64,000 nt of DNA, from NCBI RefSeq assembly GCF_042651565.1, contig NZ_JBHSDF010000003.1. The stretch is one strand, 5' to 3'. The position numbers were made by a program, and so were the translations under genes. Of this stretch, positions 43,549-53,336 are shown in pieces; positions within the stretch are counted from its first letter, which is position 1; every line of letters begins with the position of its first letter. Source of the DNA: Salinispirillum marinum (GTDB lineage: Bacteria; Pseudomonadota; Gammaproteobacteria; Pseudomonadales; Natronospirillaceae). Below the pieces are notes generated by a model. The model saw only the letters and a list, made by a program, of their open reading frames with translations. It was not told the origin of the DNA and searched no databases.

Positions 43549-44604
43549 TTACCGCACACCGTTGTTAAAATCTAACATTCGCTGCAGCGGGATCATCGCT
43601 TGCTGTCGCAACATTTCATCGACCTGGATTTCCTGATTACCTTCCAGTAAGGCAGCACGCAGATTATCCAATTGATTCATCGCCATCCAAGGACAGTGCG
43701 CACAACTCCTGCAGGACGCTCCGTTGCCAGCCGTTGGCGCTTCAATGAACGACTTCTTCGGATTGGCCTGCTGCATCTTGTAGAAAATGCCACGGTCCGT
43801 CGCCACAATGAATTGCTGGTGTGGCAATGTTTGTGTGGCTTTCAGGAGTTGGGTCGTAGAACCTACCACATCGGCTAGGGCCAATACCGCCTCCGGGCTC
43901 TCAGGATGCACCAACACAGCCGCATCCGGATACACCGCCATCAGCTTCTGCAAACCCGACGCCTTGAATTCTTCGTGCACTACACAAGCGCCGTTCCATA
44001 GCAGCATGTCGGCACCGGTTTGTGACGCAACATAACGACCGAGGTGCTGGTCGGGTGCCCACAGAATTTTCTCTCCCCGGTCATGCAAATAACTGATCAC
44101 ATCAACCGCAATGCTCGACGTCACCACCCAATCAGCTTGGGCTTTTACCGCTGCAGACGTGTTGGCATACACCACCACGGTGCGATCAGGGTGTTGTGCT
44201 CGAAAGGCGGCGAATTCAGCGGGTGGACAACCCAGGTCCAGCGAACACTCAGCCAACAAGGTTGGCATGATCACCCGTTTCTCCGGACTCAGAATCTTGG
44301 CGCTCTCGCCCATAAAACGCACGCCAGCCACCACCAGAGTCTCTGCCTCGGTTTGGGCACCAAAACGTGCCATTTCCAACGAATCGCCAATAAACCCACC
44401 GGTACGCTCTGCCAACTCTTGCATCAGTGGATCGGTATAGTAGTGCGCCACCAACACTGCATTCTGAGCCTGCATCAATTCTGCCAGCTCGTTCATCAGC
44501 ACGTTTTTTTCAGCGTGAGTCAGAATACCGTGATCTACATGCTCTGGAACGCAGACTGCGGGTATGGAAGAAATCTTTGGGCCAACCGAAAAGGATGCAT
44601 TCAT
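43549..44604 (-). CDS. nadA: Quinolinate synthase A
   Basis: This 351-residue 4Fe-4S enzyme condenses iminoaspartate and dihydroxyacetone phosphate to quinolinate in NAD synthesis. It has NAVLVAHYYTDPLMQELAE, the cluster cysteines in ECSLDLGCPP, NGACVVHEEF and CRSCAHCPW, and the GDSLEMARFG segment. Length and motifs are normal (E. coli NadA 347). Confidence 0.96.
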   Translation of the reverse strand: MNASFSVGPKISSIPAVCVPEHVDHGILTHAEKNVLMNELAELMQAQNAVLVAHYYTDPLMQELAERTGGFIGDSLEMARFGAQTEAETLVVAGVRFMGESAKILSPEKRVIMPTLLAECSLDLGCPPAEFAAFRAQHPDRTVVVYANTSAAVKAQADWVVTSSIAVDVISYLHDRGEKILWAPDQHLGRYVASQTGADMLLWNGACVVHEEFKASGLQKLMAVYPDAAVLVHPESPEAVLALADVVGSTTQLLKATQTLPHQQFIVATDRGIFYKMQQANPKKSFIEAPTAGNGASCRSCAHCPWMAMNQLDNLRAALLEGNQEIQVDEMLRQQAMIPLQRMLDFNNGVR

Positions 44605-44714
44605 AAAGCGCTGCTTAGCTTGGATTCAAAGGACATGAGATCTCTACTATCACGATAGTCAACATCAAGGCAATAGATCGATGATCAATAAATTGTGGAG
44701 ATCGCAATGAGAAA

Positions 44715-44790
44715 TGGTGGGTCGTGCAGGATTCGAACCTGCGACCAATTGGTTAAAAGCCAACTGCTCTACCAACTGAGCTAACGACCC
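44715..44790 (-). tRNA. tRNA-Lys (anticodon TTT), copy 1
   Basis: This is 76 bases read on the minus strand. The acceptor GGGTCGT pairs with ACGACCC, the anticodon loop contains CTTTTAA, and the T-loop and encoded CCA are present. It is identical to the copy at 44906. A promoter of its own lies in the spacer. Confidence 0.97.
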
Positions 44791-44803
44791 TCAAGCGGCG
44801 TGC

Positions 44804-44832
44804 ATTCTGCGCTTTTGATACAAAAAAGTCAA
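44804..44832 (-). promoter_or_regulatory. Promoter for the downstream tRNA-Lys copy
   Basis: On the minus strand TTGACT (44827-44832) and CAGAAT (44804-44809) are 17 bases apart and end 13 bases before the tRNA, so this copy need not depend on the upstream one. Confidence 0.6.
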
Positions 44833-44905
44833 CCGTATTAAGCACTTAGGCTTGCTGACTCTGCTTAAAGACCATCACCACGGAGGCAGAAAGTCCGTTG
44901 GGAGG

Positions 44906-44981
44906 TGGTGGGTCGTGCAGGATTCGAACCTGCGACCAATTGGTTAAAAGCCAACTGCTCTACCAACTGAGCTAACGACCC
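44906..44981 (-). tRNA. tRNA-Lys (anticodon TTT), copy 2
   Basis: This is 76 bases on the minus strand, with the same sequence as 44715-44790 including the encoded CCA. It is upstream in transcription order and 115 bases from the other copy. Confidence 0.97.
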
Positions 44982-44997
44982 TTAAGCAAGGCGGCAT

Positions 44998-45025
44998 ATG
45001 ATAGGGATTTTTTCTTTGAACGCAA
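44998..45025 (-). promoter_or_regulatory. Promoter for the upstream tRNA-Lys copy
   Basis: On the minus strand TTGCGT (45020-45025) and TATCAT (44998-45003) have a 16-base spacer, and the tRNA begins 16 bases after the -10. Confidence 0.6.
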
Positions 45026-45038
45026 GTCCCTAATTTAA

Positions 45039-45716
45039 TTAATTTTTTTTCCAGTAACGTGTCGGGTCTGTCAGCCCGGCATCGCGGAAACCCTGTTGTC
45101 GCAGCCGACAACTGTCGCAAACACCGCAGGCTGCGCCTACACTGTCAGCTTGGTAACAGGATACGGTTTGCGCGTAGTCCACGCCCGCCGCAACGCCGAG
45201 CCGAATGATGTCTGCCTTGGTTAGGTGCAACAAAGGGGCTTTTATAACAATCGGTTGCCCGGACACTGTTGCTTTTGTCGCGACATTGACCAGATGCTGG
45301 AAGGCCTCAACGAACTCGGGGCGACAATCCGGGTAGCCGGAATAATCCACCGCATTGATGCCCAGGTAAATACTGTCCGCTTGTGACACTTCGGCCACCG
45401 CCAAAGCAAAAGCGAGGAACACAGTGTTCCGTGCCGGAACATACGTATTAGGTATACCATCTTCCTGCTGTTCAGGAACGACGAGTTCTGGATCCGTTAA
45501 CGACGACCCGCCCAACTGACCGAGATCAATATCAATTACTCGATGCTCATGCAAGCCCAAGCCTTCAGCAACACGTTGTGCGGCAGCCAACTCGGAAGAG
45601 TGGCGCTGGCCATAGCGAAAACTCAGCGCCACCACACGGTCGTGCTGTTGGCGCGCAACCGCGGCTACCGTGGTGGAATCCAACCCGCCGGAAAGAAGAA
45701 CAATAGCTGTACTCAT
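45039..45716 (-). CDS. queC: 7-cyano-7-deazaguanine synthase
   Basis: This 225-residue ATP-dependent enzyme converts 7-carboxy-7-deazaguanine to preQ0 in queuosine synthesis. It has the PP-loop SGGLDSTT near the start, VPARNTVFLAFALAVAE, and the zinc cysteines in CYQADSVGAACGVCDSC. It follows cpoB by 6 bases. The usual partner queE is not between them. Confidence 0.96.
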   Translation of the reverse strand: MSTAIVLLSGGLDSTTVAAVARQQHDRVVALSFRYGQRHSSELAAAQRVAEGLGLHEHRVIDIDLGQLGGSSLTDPELVVPEQQEDGIPNTYVPARNTVFLAFALAVAEVSQADSIYLGINAVDYSGYPDCRPEFVEAFQHLVNVATKATVSGQPIVIKAPLLHLTKADIIRLGVAAGVDYAQTVSCYQADSVGAACGVCDSCRLRQQGFRDAGLTDPTRYWKKN

Positions 45717-45722
45717 GGTGCG

Positions 45723-46532
45723 TTATTCTTGCAAACTGTTAATACGCTGGCTGGCCAAGGTGGCCAACTGAGAATCCGGTGCTGCGGCAATGACTGCTCG
45801 ATAGTATTCCAGAGCTCGGTTCACATCACCTACCCGCTCTTCCAGAAAACCAAGCTTGAAGGTGGCGTCATTGCGCCGCGTGGATTGCGGATAGTCTGAT
45901 AACACCTTCTGATAGACTTCCCGTGCATTGTCAAACTCACGCAGTAATGTGAAGACTTCACCCAGCCAGAAATACGCGCCATCCAGCAACAAACCATCCG
46001 GATGATCGGTGATGAAGGTCTGCAATGCTTCCACTGCACCCTCGTAATTGCGCTCACTGATTAAATCGCGTGCTGCATTGAACTGCGCCTGTTCATCTGC
46101 AGACACCGACTGCGCAGGCTGCACTTCGGTAGCACGTCCCGCCAACGATTGCGCACCCGATGCTTGAATACTCGTTAAGCGTTGATCCAAATCGATATAG
46201 CGTTCACGGTTGTCACGTTCAGCAACCTGCAACCGATAGGTCAACTCTTCAATCTGACCTTGCATCAATTGCATCTGGCGCTCCATGCGGAACAGCCGAT
46301 CCAATAATTGTGTCAAGCTGTCTTGAGTGGCGAACTCAGACGACAGCTGACCTTGCAACGTACTCAAACGCTGACGCAATAACTCATCGGTAATTAACTC
46401 GTCCGCTAAAATACCCCGCCCGGACTGGTTAATCAGCGTAGGACGACCTTGTTCAATTGGCGGTGCTGCAGAAAGCAAAGAGCTGCCAACAAGGGCAGCT
46501 CCTGCAACAGCACTTATGAAATAACGCTTCAT
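45723..46532 (-). CDS. cpoB: Cell division coordinator CpoB (YbgF)
   Basis: This 269-residue periplasmic protein has a signal peptide ending near residue 23 (LSA-AP), then a coiled-coil trimerisation region (about 55-115, MERQMQLMQGQIEELTYRLQ). TPR repeats follow at the C-terminus (ARDLISERNYEGAVEALQTF, GEVFTLLREFDNAREVYQK, RNDATFKLGFLEERVGDVNRA). It binds TolA and adjusts peptidoglycan synthesis to outer-membrane constriction. It follows pal by 15 bases in the tol-pal unit. Confidence 0.94.
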   Translation of the reverse strand: MKRYFISAVAGAALVGSSLLSAAPPIEQGRPTLINQSGRGILADELITDELLRQRLSTLQGQLSSEFATQDSLTQLLDRLFRMERQMQLMQGQIEELTYRLQVAERDNRERYIDLDQRLTSIQASGAQSLAGRATEVQPAQSVSADEQAQFNAARDLISERNYEGAVEALQTFITDHPDGLLLDGAYFWLGEVFTLLREFDNAREVYQKVLSDYPQSTRRNDATFKLGFLEERVGDVNRALEYYRAVIAAAPDSQLATLASQRINSLQE

Positions 46533-46547
46533 AAGAGAGGTACTGTT

Positions 46548-47141
46548 TTATTGATACTGAATTTGCACGCGGCGATTCAAAGCCCAAGCGCTTTCATTAG
46601 AACCGCGAGCAGCAGGCTTCATTTCACCAAACGACGTTACATACATTTGCGCACCGTCTACACCGCGCAGGCTTAAGTAATCTTGAACCGCTTTGGCACG
46701 GTTTTCGCCCAATGCCAAGTTGTATTCAGCGCTGCCTCGTTCGTCGGTATGGCCTTCCAAGACGACAACGCTGTCTGGATTGTCACGCAGATAAGTCGCG
46801 TGCTGATCCAGTACGTCGCGGCTAGCCGCATCGACTGTGAAGCTGTCAAAAGCAAAGAACACAACAGTGATTTGCGGCATGGCCATCGCTGGCTCTTCTT
46901 CAGCAACCGGGGTATCGATGATCATCACGCCACCGGTACCGGCCTGCTCTGGAGTGTCAATAACCATGACATCGCCGGTCGATGAACCGGCATCGGCTTC
47001 TACGCCGCCCGTTTCAGCTGGCGCCGTTGTTTCAGTAGAAGTGCTAGCACCAGAGTCGTCATCTACTTGCGCAGAGCTACAGCCCACTACGCCCAGAATC
47101 CCTGAAACCAACAGTACCTGCAGCAGTTTAATTTTAGACAT
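46548..47141 (-). CDS. pal: Peptidoglycan-associated lipoprotein Pal
   Basis: This 197-residue outer-membrane lipoprotein has a lipobox VVGC (Cys 21) and a long flexible linker rich in Ser, Thr and Gly. The OmpA-like peptidoglycan-binding domain carries VFFAFDSFTVDAASRDVLD, LEGHTDERGSAEYN and LGENRAKAVQDYL, including the Asp and Arg that bind diaminopimelate. The linker is longer than in E. coli and contains a near-duplicate VMVIDTP/VMIIDTP. Confidence 0.96.
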   Translation of the reverse strand: MSKIKLLQVLLVSGILGVVGCSSAQVDDDSGASTSTETTAPAETGGVEADAGSSTGDVMVIDTPEQAGTGGVMIIDTPVAEEEPAMAMPQITVVFFAFDSFTVDAASRDVLDQHATYLRDNPDSVVVLEGHTDERGSAEYNLALGENRAKAVQDYLSLRGVDGAQMYVTSFGEMKPAARGSNESAWALNRRVQIQYQ

Positions 47142-47215
47142 CGTTCAATCCCGTTAAATTTAAGTTATTGCAAATCATGGTCGACATCATAGCACGACCC
47201 TGAAATCTCTTACTA

Positions 47216-48511
47216 CTAATAGGTAAATGGTGACCATGCCGGTTCGCGTACATCACCAAACCGACTCGGCATAACACTTTCTACCTTACCATCAATTGAC
47301 ACCCACGCAAGTTCTGAGTTTGTGCCACGTTTTGTTGCGTATATCACCATAGTGCCATTTGGGGCTAAACTGGGAGACTCATCTGCTCCGTTGCCACTCG
47401 TCAGCACCTGCACCCGACGATTATCCATTTCCATGGTGGCAATATAATATCCCCCGCCGTTGCTGTATACCATGGTGATTCGTTCACCGTTAGAACCAAC
47501 TCGTCCACGCGCATTATAGCGCCCGTCAAAAGTCAATCGTTCCAGCGCTTGCGACGCTAAATCCAATTTGTATATCTGCGGGCTACCGCCACGATCCGAG
47601 GTAAATATCAGGCTGCTATTGTCCAGCCAGTCAGGCTCGGTATCAATAGCCCAATGATTCGTTACCTGCTGCAATCGGTTCGATTGCAAGTCCAGCACAT
47701 AAATATTGGGGCTTCCGCCCCGACTCGACGTCAATGCTATTCTGCGCCCATCTGGAGAAAACGCTGGCGCGCTGTTAATAGCACCTTGTCGCTCTGCCAG
47801 CGTACGGATCGTCCGAGAAGATAAATCCAACATCTTCACTACGGAACTGCCATCGGGCATAAAATCTACAAACGCCAACTTTGTAGCATCCGGCGACCAG
47901 GCGGGTGACATAATCGGTTGCGACGAGCGATACCATATTTGCTCGTTCCAACCGTCGGCATCCGCTATCTGCAAACGATACTGTGCCCCAGCATCGTTTT
48001 CCTGCATCACAACATAGGCTATTTTGGTCGAAAATACGCCTCTAATACCGGTAATTTCTTCGTAAATCGCATCGCTGACGCGGTGTGCCAAGGCGCGCCA
48101 TTGGGCTATTCCCGCCTGCAATGATCCCTGCAGAACGCGTTGTTCACGATAGGGATCATATAACTCATAGGTCACTTCCACGCGATCGCCTTCTATACCA
48201 CGCAAGCGACCGATAACCAGGAAATCCTGCTGCAATAATCGCCACTCCGCAAACACAATACTGTCGCTTCGACTGGGCCAGCTGCGCATAGCCGTTTGAT
48301 CCAGCGCTTCAAATTGTCCCGTGCGCTCTAAATTGGCAATAATAATATCGGACATTTCAGACGGTGCAGCCCCTGGACCCGTCCACAAGAAAGGCACCAC
48401 CGCTATACTGGTTTTGTCATCATAGCCTTTCGTAACCGTTATATTGAGCTGTGCAACGGCAGTGTTGACACACAAACACAGCAACAATAGTCGTATCAAT
48501 CCGATTTTCAT
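47216..48511 (-). CDS. tolB: Tol-Pal translocation protein TolB
   Basis: This 431-residue periplasmic protein has a signal peptide (cut after about residue 20), an N-terminal alpha/beta domain, and a six-bladed propeller built on repeats such as SPAWSPDATKLAFVDF, APAFSPDGRRIALTSSRGG and EPDWLDNSSLIFTSDRGG. It links Pal and TolA. It directly abuts tolA (no gap), and pal follows after 74 bases. Confidence 0.95.
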   Translation of the reverse strand: MKIGLIRLLLLCLCVNTAVAQLNITVTKGYDDKTSIAVVPFLWTGPGAAPSEMSDIIIANLERTGQFEALDQTAMRSWPSRSDSIVFAEWRLLQQDFLVIGRLRGIEGDRVEVTYELYDPYREQRVLQGSLQAGIAQWRALAHRVSDAIYEEITGIRGVFSTKIAYVVMQENDAGAQYRLQIADADGWNEQIWYRSSQPIMSPAWSPDATKLAFVDFMPDGSSVVKMLDLSSRTIRTLAERQGAINSAPAFSPDGRRIALTSSRGGSPNIYVLDLQSNRLQQVTNHWAIDTEPDWLDNSSLIFTSDRGGSPQIYKLDLASQALERLTFDGRYNARGRVGSNGERITMVYSNGGGYYIATMEMDNRRVQVLTSGNGADESPSLAPNGTMVIYATKRGTNSELAWVSIDGKVESVMPSRFGDVREPAWSPFTY

Positions 48512-49426
<915 letters not shown>

Positions 49427-49438
49427 TCATGCAACCCA

Positions 49439-49858
49439 TCATACCGGGTCTGTTACCAGGCCGACATTGCCGACCCCGGCAGACTGCAACAAAACCATCA
49501 ACTCCACCACACGGCCATAGGGCACACTGCGATCACCGCGCACTAATACCGCTGTATTCGGATTACGCCGAATGATTTCGGCGACAAAATTATTGACCTC
49601 CGATAACTCAATCGGTTGTGGGTCTTCTTCACCCAGTTCTAAAAAAACTTGCTGCTCGGCATTAATAGACACAATGAGATTTTCCCGGTCATCTTCAACG
49701 GGCAATGGCTCGGTGGATGCTCTTGGCAATTCCACCTCCACGCCTTGCGTCAGCATCGGAGCGGTTACCATAAAAATAATCAATAGCACTAACATCACGT
49801 CGATATAGGGAACGACGTTGATTTCCGCAACAGGCTTGCGCTTACCGCTTATCTTCAT
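49439..49858 (-). CDS. tolR: Tol-Pal protein TolR
   Basis: This 139-residue ExbD/TolR-type protein has one membrane helix, VVPYIDVMLVLLIIFMV, containing the conserved Asp for proton use, and a periplasmic domain. With TolQ it forms the proton channel powering TolA. It overlaps tolQ by 4 bases. Confidence 0.95.
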   Translation of the reverse strand: MKISGKRKPVAEINVVPYIDVMLVLLIIFMVTAPMLTQGVEVELPRASTEPLPVEDDRENLIVSINAEQQVFLELGEEDPQPIELSEVNNFVAEIIRRNPNTAVLVRGDRSVPYGRVVELMVLLQSAGVGNVGLVTDPV

Positions 49859-50622
49859 GCTAGCCCCGAGTCTCCAACAGGACGTGAATTCCCAGTTTCT
49901 GTACGTGGACGGCTTGGCGCAGCCGACACCGTAGATTTACGCGACAAAGCATGTATTTGACGGTGCAGAATGCTGGTAAATTCCTCTGAAAATGTCTCAT
50001 AAGATCCGACCAGCGTTTCCGCACGATGTGAAAAACGGTTGTAGGCGACCACCGCCGGAATAGCGGCAAACAAACCCATCGCCGTCGCAATTAGAGCCTC
50101 AGCAATACCGGGCGCGACGGTCGCCAGCGTTGCTTGCCCAGCCGTATTACCTAATCCGATAAAAGAATTCATAATACCCCACACCGTACCAAACAAGCCG
50201 ATATAAGGTGAGATAGATCCTACTGTTGCAAGGAACGATAAGTGATTGTCCAACTTATCTTCTTCTTTGTTAGTAACGACACGCATGGCCCGCTGAATAG
50301 CCGTCATGGTGGCTTCGGGGTCCATTTCGGCTTGTTGGCGAGCACGTGTAAACTCTTTAAATCCGGCACGAAAAATGGCTTCTGAACCACTGTCCGGATC
50401 GGGGGATGCGTTGACCTGACGAAATAACTGGGTCAGATCCATTCCCGACCAAAAGCGTTCTTCGAAGTTTTCATTACTTTTCTTCGCGCGTGATAAGAAC
50501 TGCACACGCTCAAATATGAAATACCACGAAAACACCGACGCCAACACCAGCGTAAGCATAACGAACTGCACCAGTAAACCTGCACTGGTAATTAACGACC
50601 AATAAGACATGTCATCATGCAC
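49855..50622 (-). CDS. tolQ: Tol-Pal protein TolQ
   Basis: This 255-residue MotA/TolQ/ExbB-type protein has three membrane helices and the core ATVGSISPYIGLFGTVWGIMNSF and ATAMGLFAAIPAVVAYN. It is the first gene of the tol unit here. The GTG at 50620-50622 has GGAGA 8 bases upstream; an ATG four codons later has no ribosome site. The ybgC thioesterase gene, normally just upstream, is absent, and 166 bases separate it from ruvB. Confidence 0.95.
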   Translation of the reverse strand: MHDDMSYWSLITSAGLLVQFVMLTLVLASVFSWYFIFERVQFLSRAKKSNENFEERFWSGMDLTQLFRQVNASPDPDSGSEAIFRAGFKEFTRARQQAEMDPEATMTAIQRAMRVVTNKEEDKLDNHLSFLATVGSISPYIGLFGTVWGIMNSFIGLGNTAGQATLATVAPGIAEALIATAMGLFAAIPAVVAYNRFSHRAETLVGSYETFSEEFTSILHRQIHALSRKSTVSAAPSRPRTETGNSRPVGDSGLA

Positions 50623-50788
50623 GCCGATGTTCTCCTTTTAACCTCAGAAGCAAGCAAACTGAATATTGCCGACCGATATTGACGACAATGTACCGAAAAA
50701 GATATGCCCTAACCAGCGGTTATCGTTGAAAAGACAAAGCCCATTCGCAACCTATACACAGCACAAAAAACGCCTAAAACACCACATG

Positions 50789-51802
50789 TTAACGCGTGCT
50801 GATGCGGTTTAATCCGAAATGTTGATAGGCAAGGTCGGTCACCAATCGCCCACGGGCGGTGCGCACAATATAGCCTTTTTGGATAAGGTAAGGTTCTACT
50901 ACATCTTCCAAGGTATCGCGCTCTTCACTTAATGTGGCCGCTAAGCTTTCAATGCCGACCGGCCCACCATCAAAGCGCTCGATCATGGCGAGCAGCATTC
51001 GGCGGTCCAATAAATCAAAGCCTGCCGGATCAATATCCAGCATGGTCAAGGCAGCATGCGCAACCTCATAAGTCACCACGCCATCCGCTTTAACTTCGGC
51101 GTAGTCCCGCACCCGGCGCAATAAACGATTGGCAATTCGCGGCGTGCCGCGTGAACGCGTGGCGATTTCCAGGGCACCTTCATCGGTCATTTGCATACCC
51201 ATCAGCCCCGAAGAACGATGCACGATATGGGTTAAATCCGTGACATTATAGAATTCCAGACGCTGTACAATGCCAAAGCGATCCCGCAGCGGTGAAGTCA
51301 ATAACCCCGCACGCGTCGTGGCGCCAACCAAGGTAAAAGGGGGTAATTCGAGTTTGATGGAACGGGCAGCCGGACCTTCGCCTATCATAATATCGAGCTG
51401 ATAGTCTTCCATGGCCGGGTAAAGAATTTCTTCAATATGCGGACTCAGACGATGAATCTCGTCAATAAACAACACATCGCCCGCCTCCAGATTTGTCAAC
51501 ATAGCCGCCAAATCACCCGCTTTTTCCAGCACCGGGCCAGACGTGGTTTTGATTTGGGCGCGCATTTCATTGGCAATGATGTTGGCGAGGGTCGTCTTCC
51601 CTAGCCCTGGTGGCCCAAACACCAGCATATGATCCAGTGCTTCGGCACGGTTGCGTGCGGCAGCGATGAAGATCTCTAACTGTTCGCGCACCACCGGCTG
51701 CCCTACATAATCACTGAGGCGGGTTGGCCGAATGGCGCGGTCAAGCTGCTCTTCTTTCGGCGTTTTCGGTTCGGGGGCGATAAAGCGATCCGTTTCAATC
51801 AT
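50789..51802 (-). CDS. ruvB: Holliday junction branch migration ATPase RuvB
   Basis: This 337-residue AAA+ motor has Walker A GPPGLGKTTLAN, Walker B LFIDEIH, sensor GATTRAG and the C-terminal winged helix. It forms hexamers on DNA and moves Holliday junctions with RuvA. It follows ruvA by 13 bases. Confidence 0.97.
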   Translation of the reverse strand: MIETDRFIAPEPKTPKEEQLDRAIRPTRLSDYVGQPVVREQLEIFIAAARNRAEALDHMLVFGPPGLGKTTLANIIANEMRAQIKTTSGPVLEKAGDLAAMLTNLEAGDVLFIDEIHRLSPHIEEILYPAMEDYQLDIMIGEGPAARSIKLELPPFTLVGATTRAGLLTSPLRDRFGIVQRLEFYNVTDLTHIVHRSSGLMGMQMTDEGALEIATRSRGTPRIANRLLRRVRDYAEVKADGVVTYEVAHAALTMLDIDPAGFDLLDRRMLLAMIERFDGGPVGIESLAATLSEERDTLEDVVEPYLIQKGYIVRTARGRLVTDLAYQHFGLNRISTR

Positions 51803-51815
51803 GCTAAAAATAGTC

Positions 51816-52412
51816 TCACAAGGCGGACTTCAGAGCCAGACGGATGATTTCATCGCTGGCCATGCCCGGCGCGGCGACTTGTTTGATCATTTTGCTGGCC
51901 ACAGCAGGTTTATAACCTAACGAAATCAGGGCGCTTTCCGCGTCTTCCACGGGGTCCGCAACCACGGTTTGGGCTACCGGAGAACTGAACAGCGGGCCTG
52001 CACCTGTAGCGGTATGCACCTTACCTTTAAGCTCCAACGCTAACCGTTCGGCCATTTTCTTGCCGACACCAGGAATTTTTATCAATTGGTTAATATCGTC
52101 CGTTTCAATACACGTGGCGAAATCGTCGGGCTCTATCGCCGACAAGATGGATAAAGCCAGCTTGGGCCCTATACCATTAACCTTTATGAGCGTGCGAAAC
52201 AGTACACGTTCGGATTCATGCGCAAACCCAAACAGCACATGAGCGTCTTCACGTACACTGAGGTGCGTCCATAAACGCACAACTTCGCCCAAACCCGGCA
52301 ACACATAATAGGTGGTCATGGGCACCAAGATCTCATACCCCACGCCTTGCACATCCACCACAATCTCCGGTGGCTGTTTCACCACCAATTCACCGCGTAT
52401 ATGTCCGATCAT
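51816..52412 (-). CDS. ruvA: Holliday junction DNA-binding protein RuvA
   Basis: This 198-residue tetrameric protein has an OB-fold (MIGHIRGELVVKQPPEIVVD), two helix-hairpin-helix motifs (IKVNGIGPKLALSIL and LIKIPGVGKKMAERL), and a RuvB-binding C-terminal domain. The start is the ATG at 52410-52412; the frame continues into the repeat region upstream. A 387-base gap separates it from ruvC. Confidence 0.97.
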   Translation of the reverse strand: MIGHIRGELVVKQPPEIVVDVQGVGYEILVPMTTYYVLPGLGEVVRLWTHLSVREDAHVLFGFAHESERVLFRTLIKVNGIGPKLALSILSAIEPDDFATCIETDDINQLIKIPGVGKKMAERLALELKGKVHTATGAGPLFSSPVAQTVVADPVEDAESALISLGYKPAVASKMIKQVAAPGMASDEIIRLALKSAL

Positions 52413-52449
52413 GTTTGCCCCATTATTAATCACAGAATAACATCGCAAC

Positions 52450-52567
52450 GCGCACTGGCGGGGGTAGGATGCCTCTTTGGGGACGCCGTGAATCCGTCCA
52501 TGGAGGCTTGATGCGCACGTCCTGTGCGCACACACCCCGCAGAGGCACCCTACCCCCGCCAATGCGC
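52450..52567 (+). repeat. Structured repeat element, copy A (between ruvA and ruvC)
   Basis: The outer arms at 52450-52476 and 52541-52567 are inverted repeats (25 of 27 match). Inside is a conserved core, GGACGCCGTGAATCCGTCC, whose GGACG/CGTCC ends can pair (52481-52485 with 52495-52499). TGGAGGCT follows, then a second hairpin TGCGCAC/GTGCGCA at 52512-52530. The folded form would be a three-way junction. It shares the core with copy B at 52661 in the opposite orientation. Confidence 0.8.
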
Positions 52568-52660
52568 TTTCATCTCCCACCAACTGATCAACAATGGCTT
52601 AGATCACCATTACGGCGGTCTGATCTGTCTTTGTGACGATGACAATCAAGACGTGGTGGT

Positions 52661-52757
52661 TACCGGAGAGGGTTCGACAGGGCGTATGCGGCCATGGATG
52701 GCCGCAGCGAGCCTCCAAGGACGGATTCACGGCGTCCCTTAGAACTCTACTCCGGTA
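52661..52757 (-). repeat. Structured repeat element, copy B (opposite orientation)
   Basis: The outer arms are TACCGGAG (52661-52668) and CTCCGGTA (52750-52757), with pairing continuing inward with one bulge. The conserved core reads on the minus strand at 52719-52737. The small hairpin is TGCGGCCA/TGGCCGCA at 52687-52706. The hairpin stem and arm sequences differ from copy A while pairing is kept. The remainder of the ruvA-ruvC gap holds no gene that I can support. Confidence 0.8.
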
Positions 52758-52799
52758 GCCGACACGTCGAACTGAAACCACAAAAATTGACTGAGCAGA

Positions 52800-53321
52800 C
52801 TAAACCGTCCGCCCCCGGCGACTCCCAACAGCCCCCGCGATACGCCCCATAGAAGCGCTGAAGTTCGCATGACAAAGCGCAATGGCCAAGGCATCTGCCG
52901 CATCTTCCTGTGGCGTACCCGGCAAAGACAACAGAATACGCACCATATGCTGCACCTGCTCCTTTGTTGCACTGCCCTTACCCACAATCGCCTGCTTCAC
53001 CTGCCGTGCCGCATATTCGTGCACCGGCACACCGGCTTGCAACACCGCCACCATCGCTGCCCCACGGGCATGGCCCAGCTTTAACGCCGAATCCACATTG
53101 CGGCCCAAAAAAACTTGCTCAATGGCACATTCTGTCGGCTGAACTTGCACACAAATATCTTGAATATGCGAAAAAATAGCATCCAACCGCGCCGGAATGT
53201 CGGCCAATTTTGCCACATTAATGCAACCACTGGTCACATAGCGCGGCTTTGACGCCGAGGTATCGATCACCCCAAATCCCGTCCGCCGCGAACCAGGGTC
53301 AATTCCCAGGATAATGCTCAC
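52800..53321 (-). CDS. ruvC: Crossover junction endodeoxyribonuclease RuvC
   Basis: This 173-residue Holliday junction resolvase has acidic catalytic residues in LGIDPGSRRTGFGV, CAIEQVFLG and the late ADALAIALCH. It cuts junctions moved by RuvAB. It lies 15 bases after yebC. Confidence 0.97.
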   Translation of the reverse strand: MSIILGIDPGSRRTGFGVIDTSASKPRYVTSGCINVAKLADIPARLDAIFSHIQDICVQVQPTECAIEQVFLGRNVDSALKLGHARGAAMVAVLQAGVPVHEYAARQVKQAIVGKGSATKEQVQHMVRILLSLPGTPQEDAADALAIALCHANFSASMGRIAGAVGSRRGRTV

Positions 53322-53336
53322 TAAAACGCCACCCGC

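Noticed and set aside
52524..52781. Small frames in the ruvA-ruvC gap on both strands
   Set aside because: They run through the palindromic repeat elements and have no protein features.
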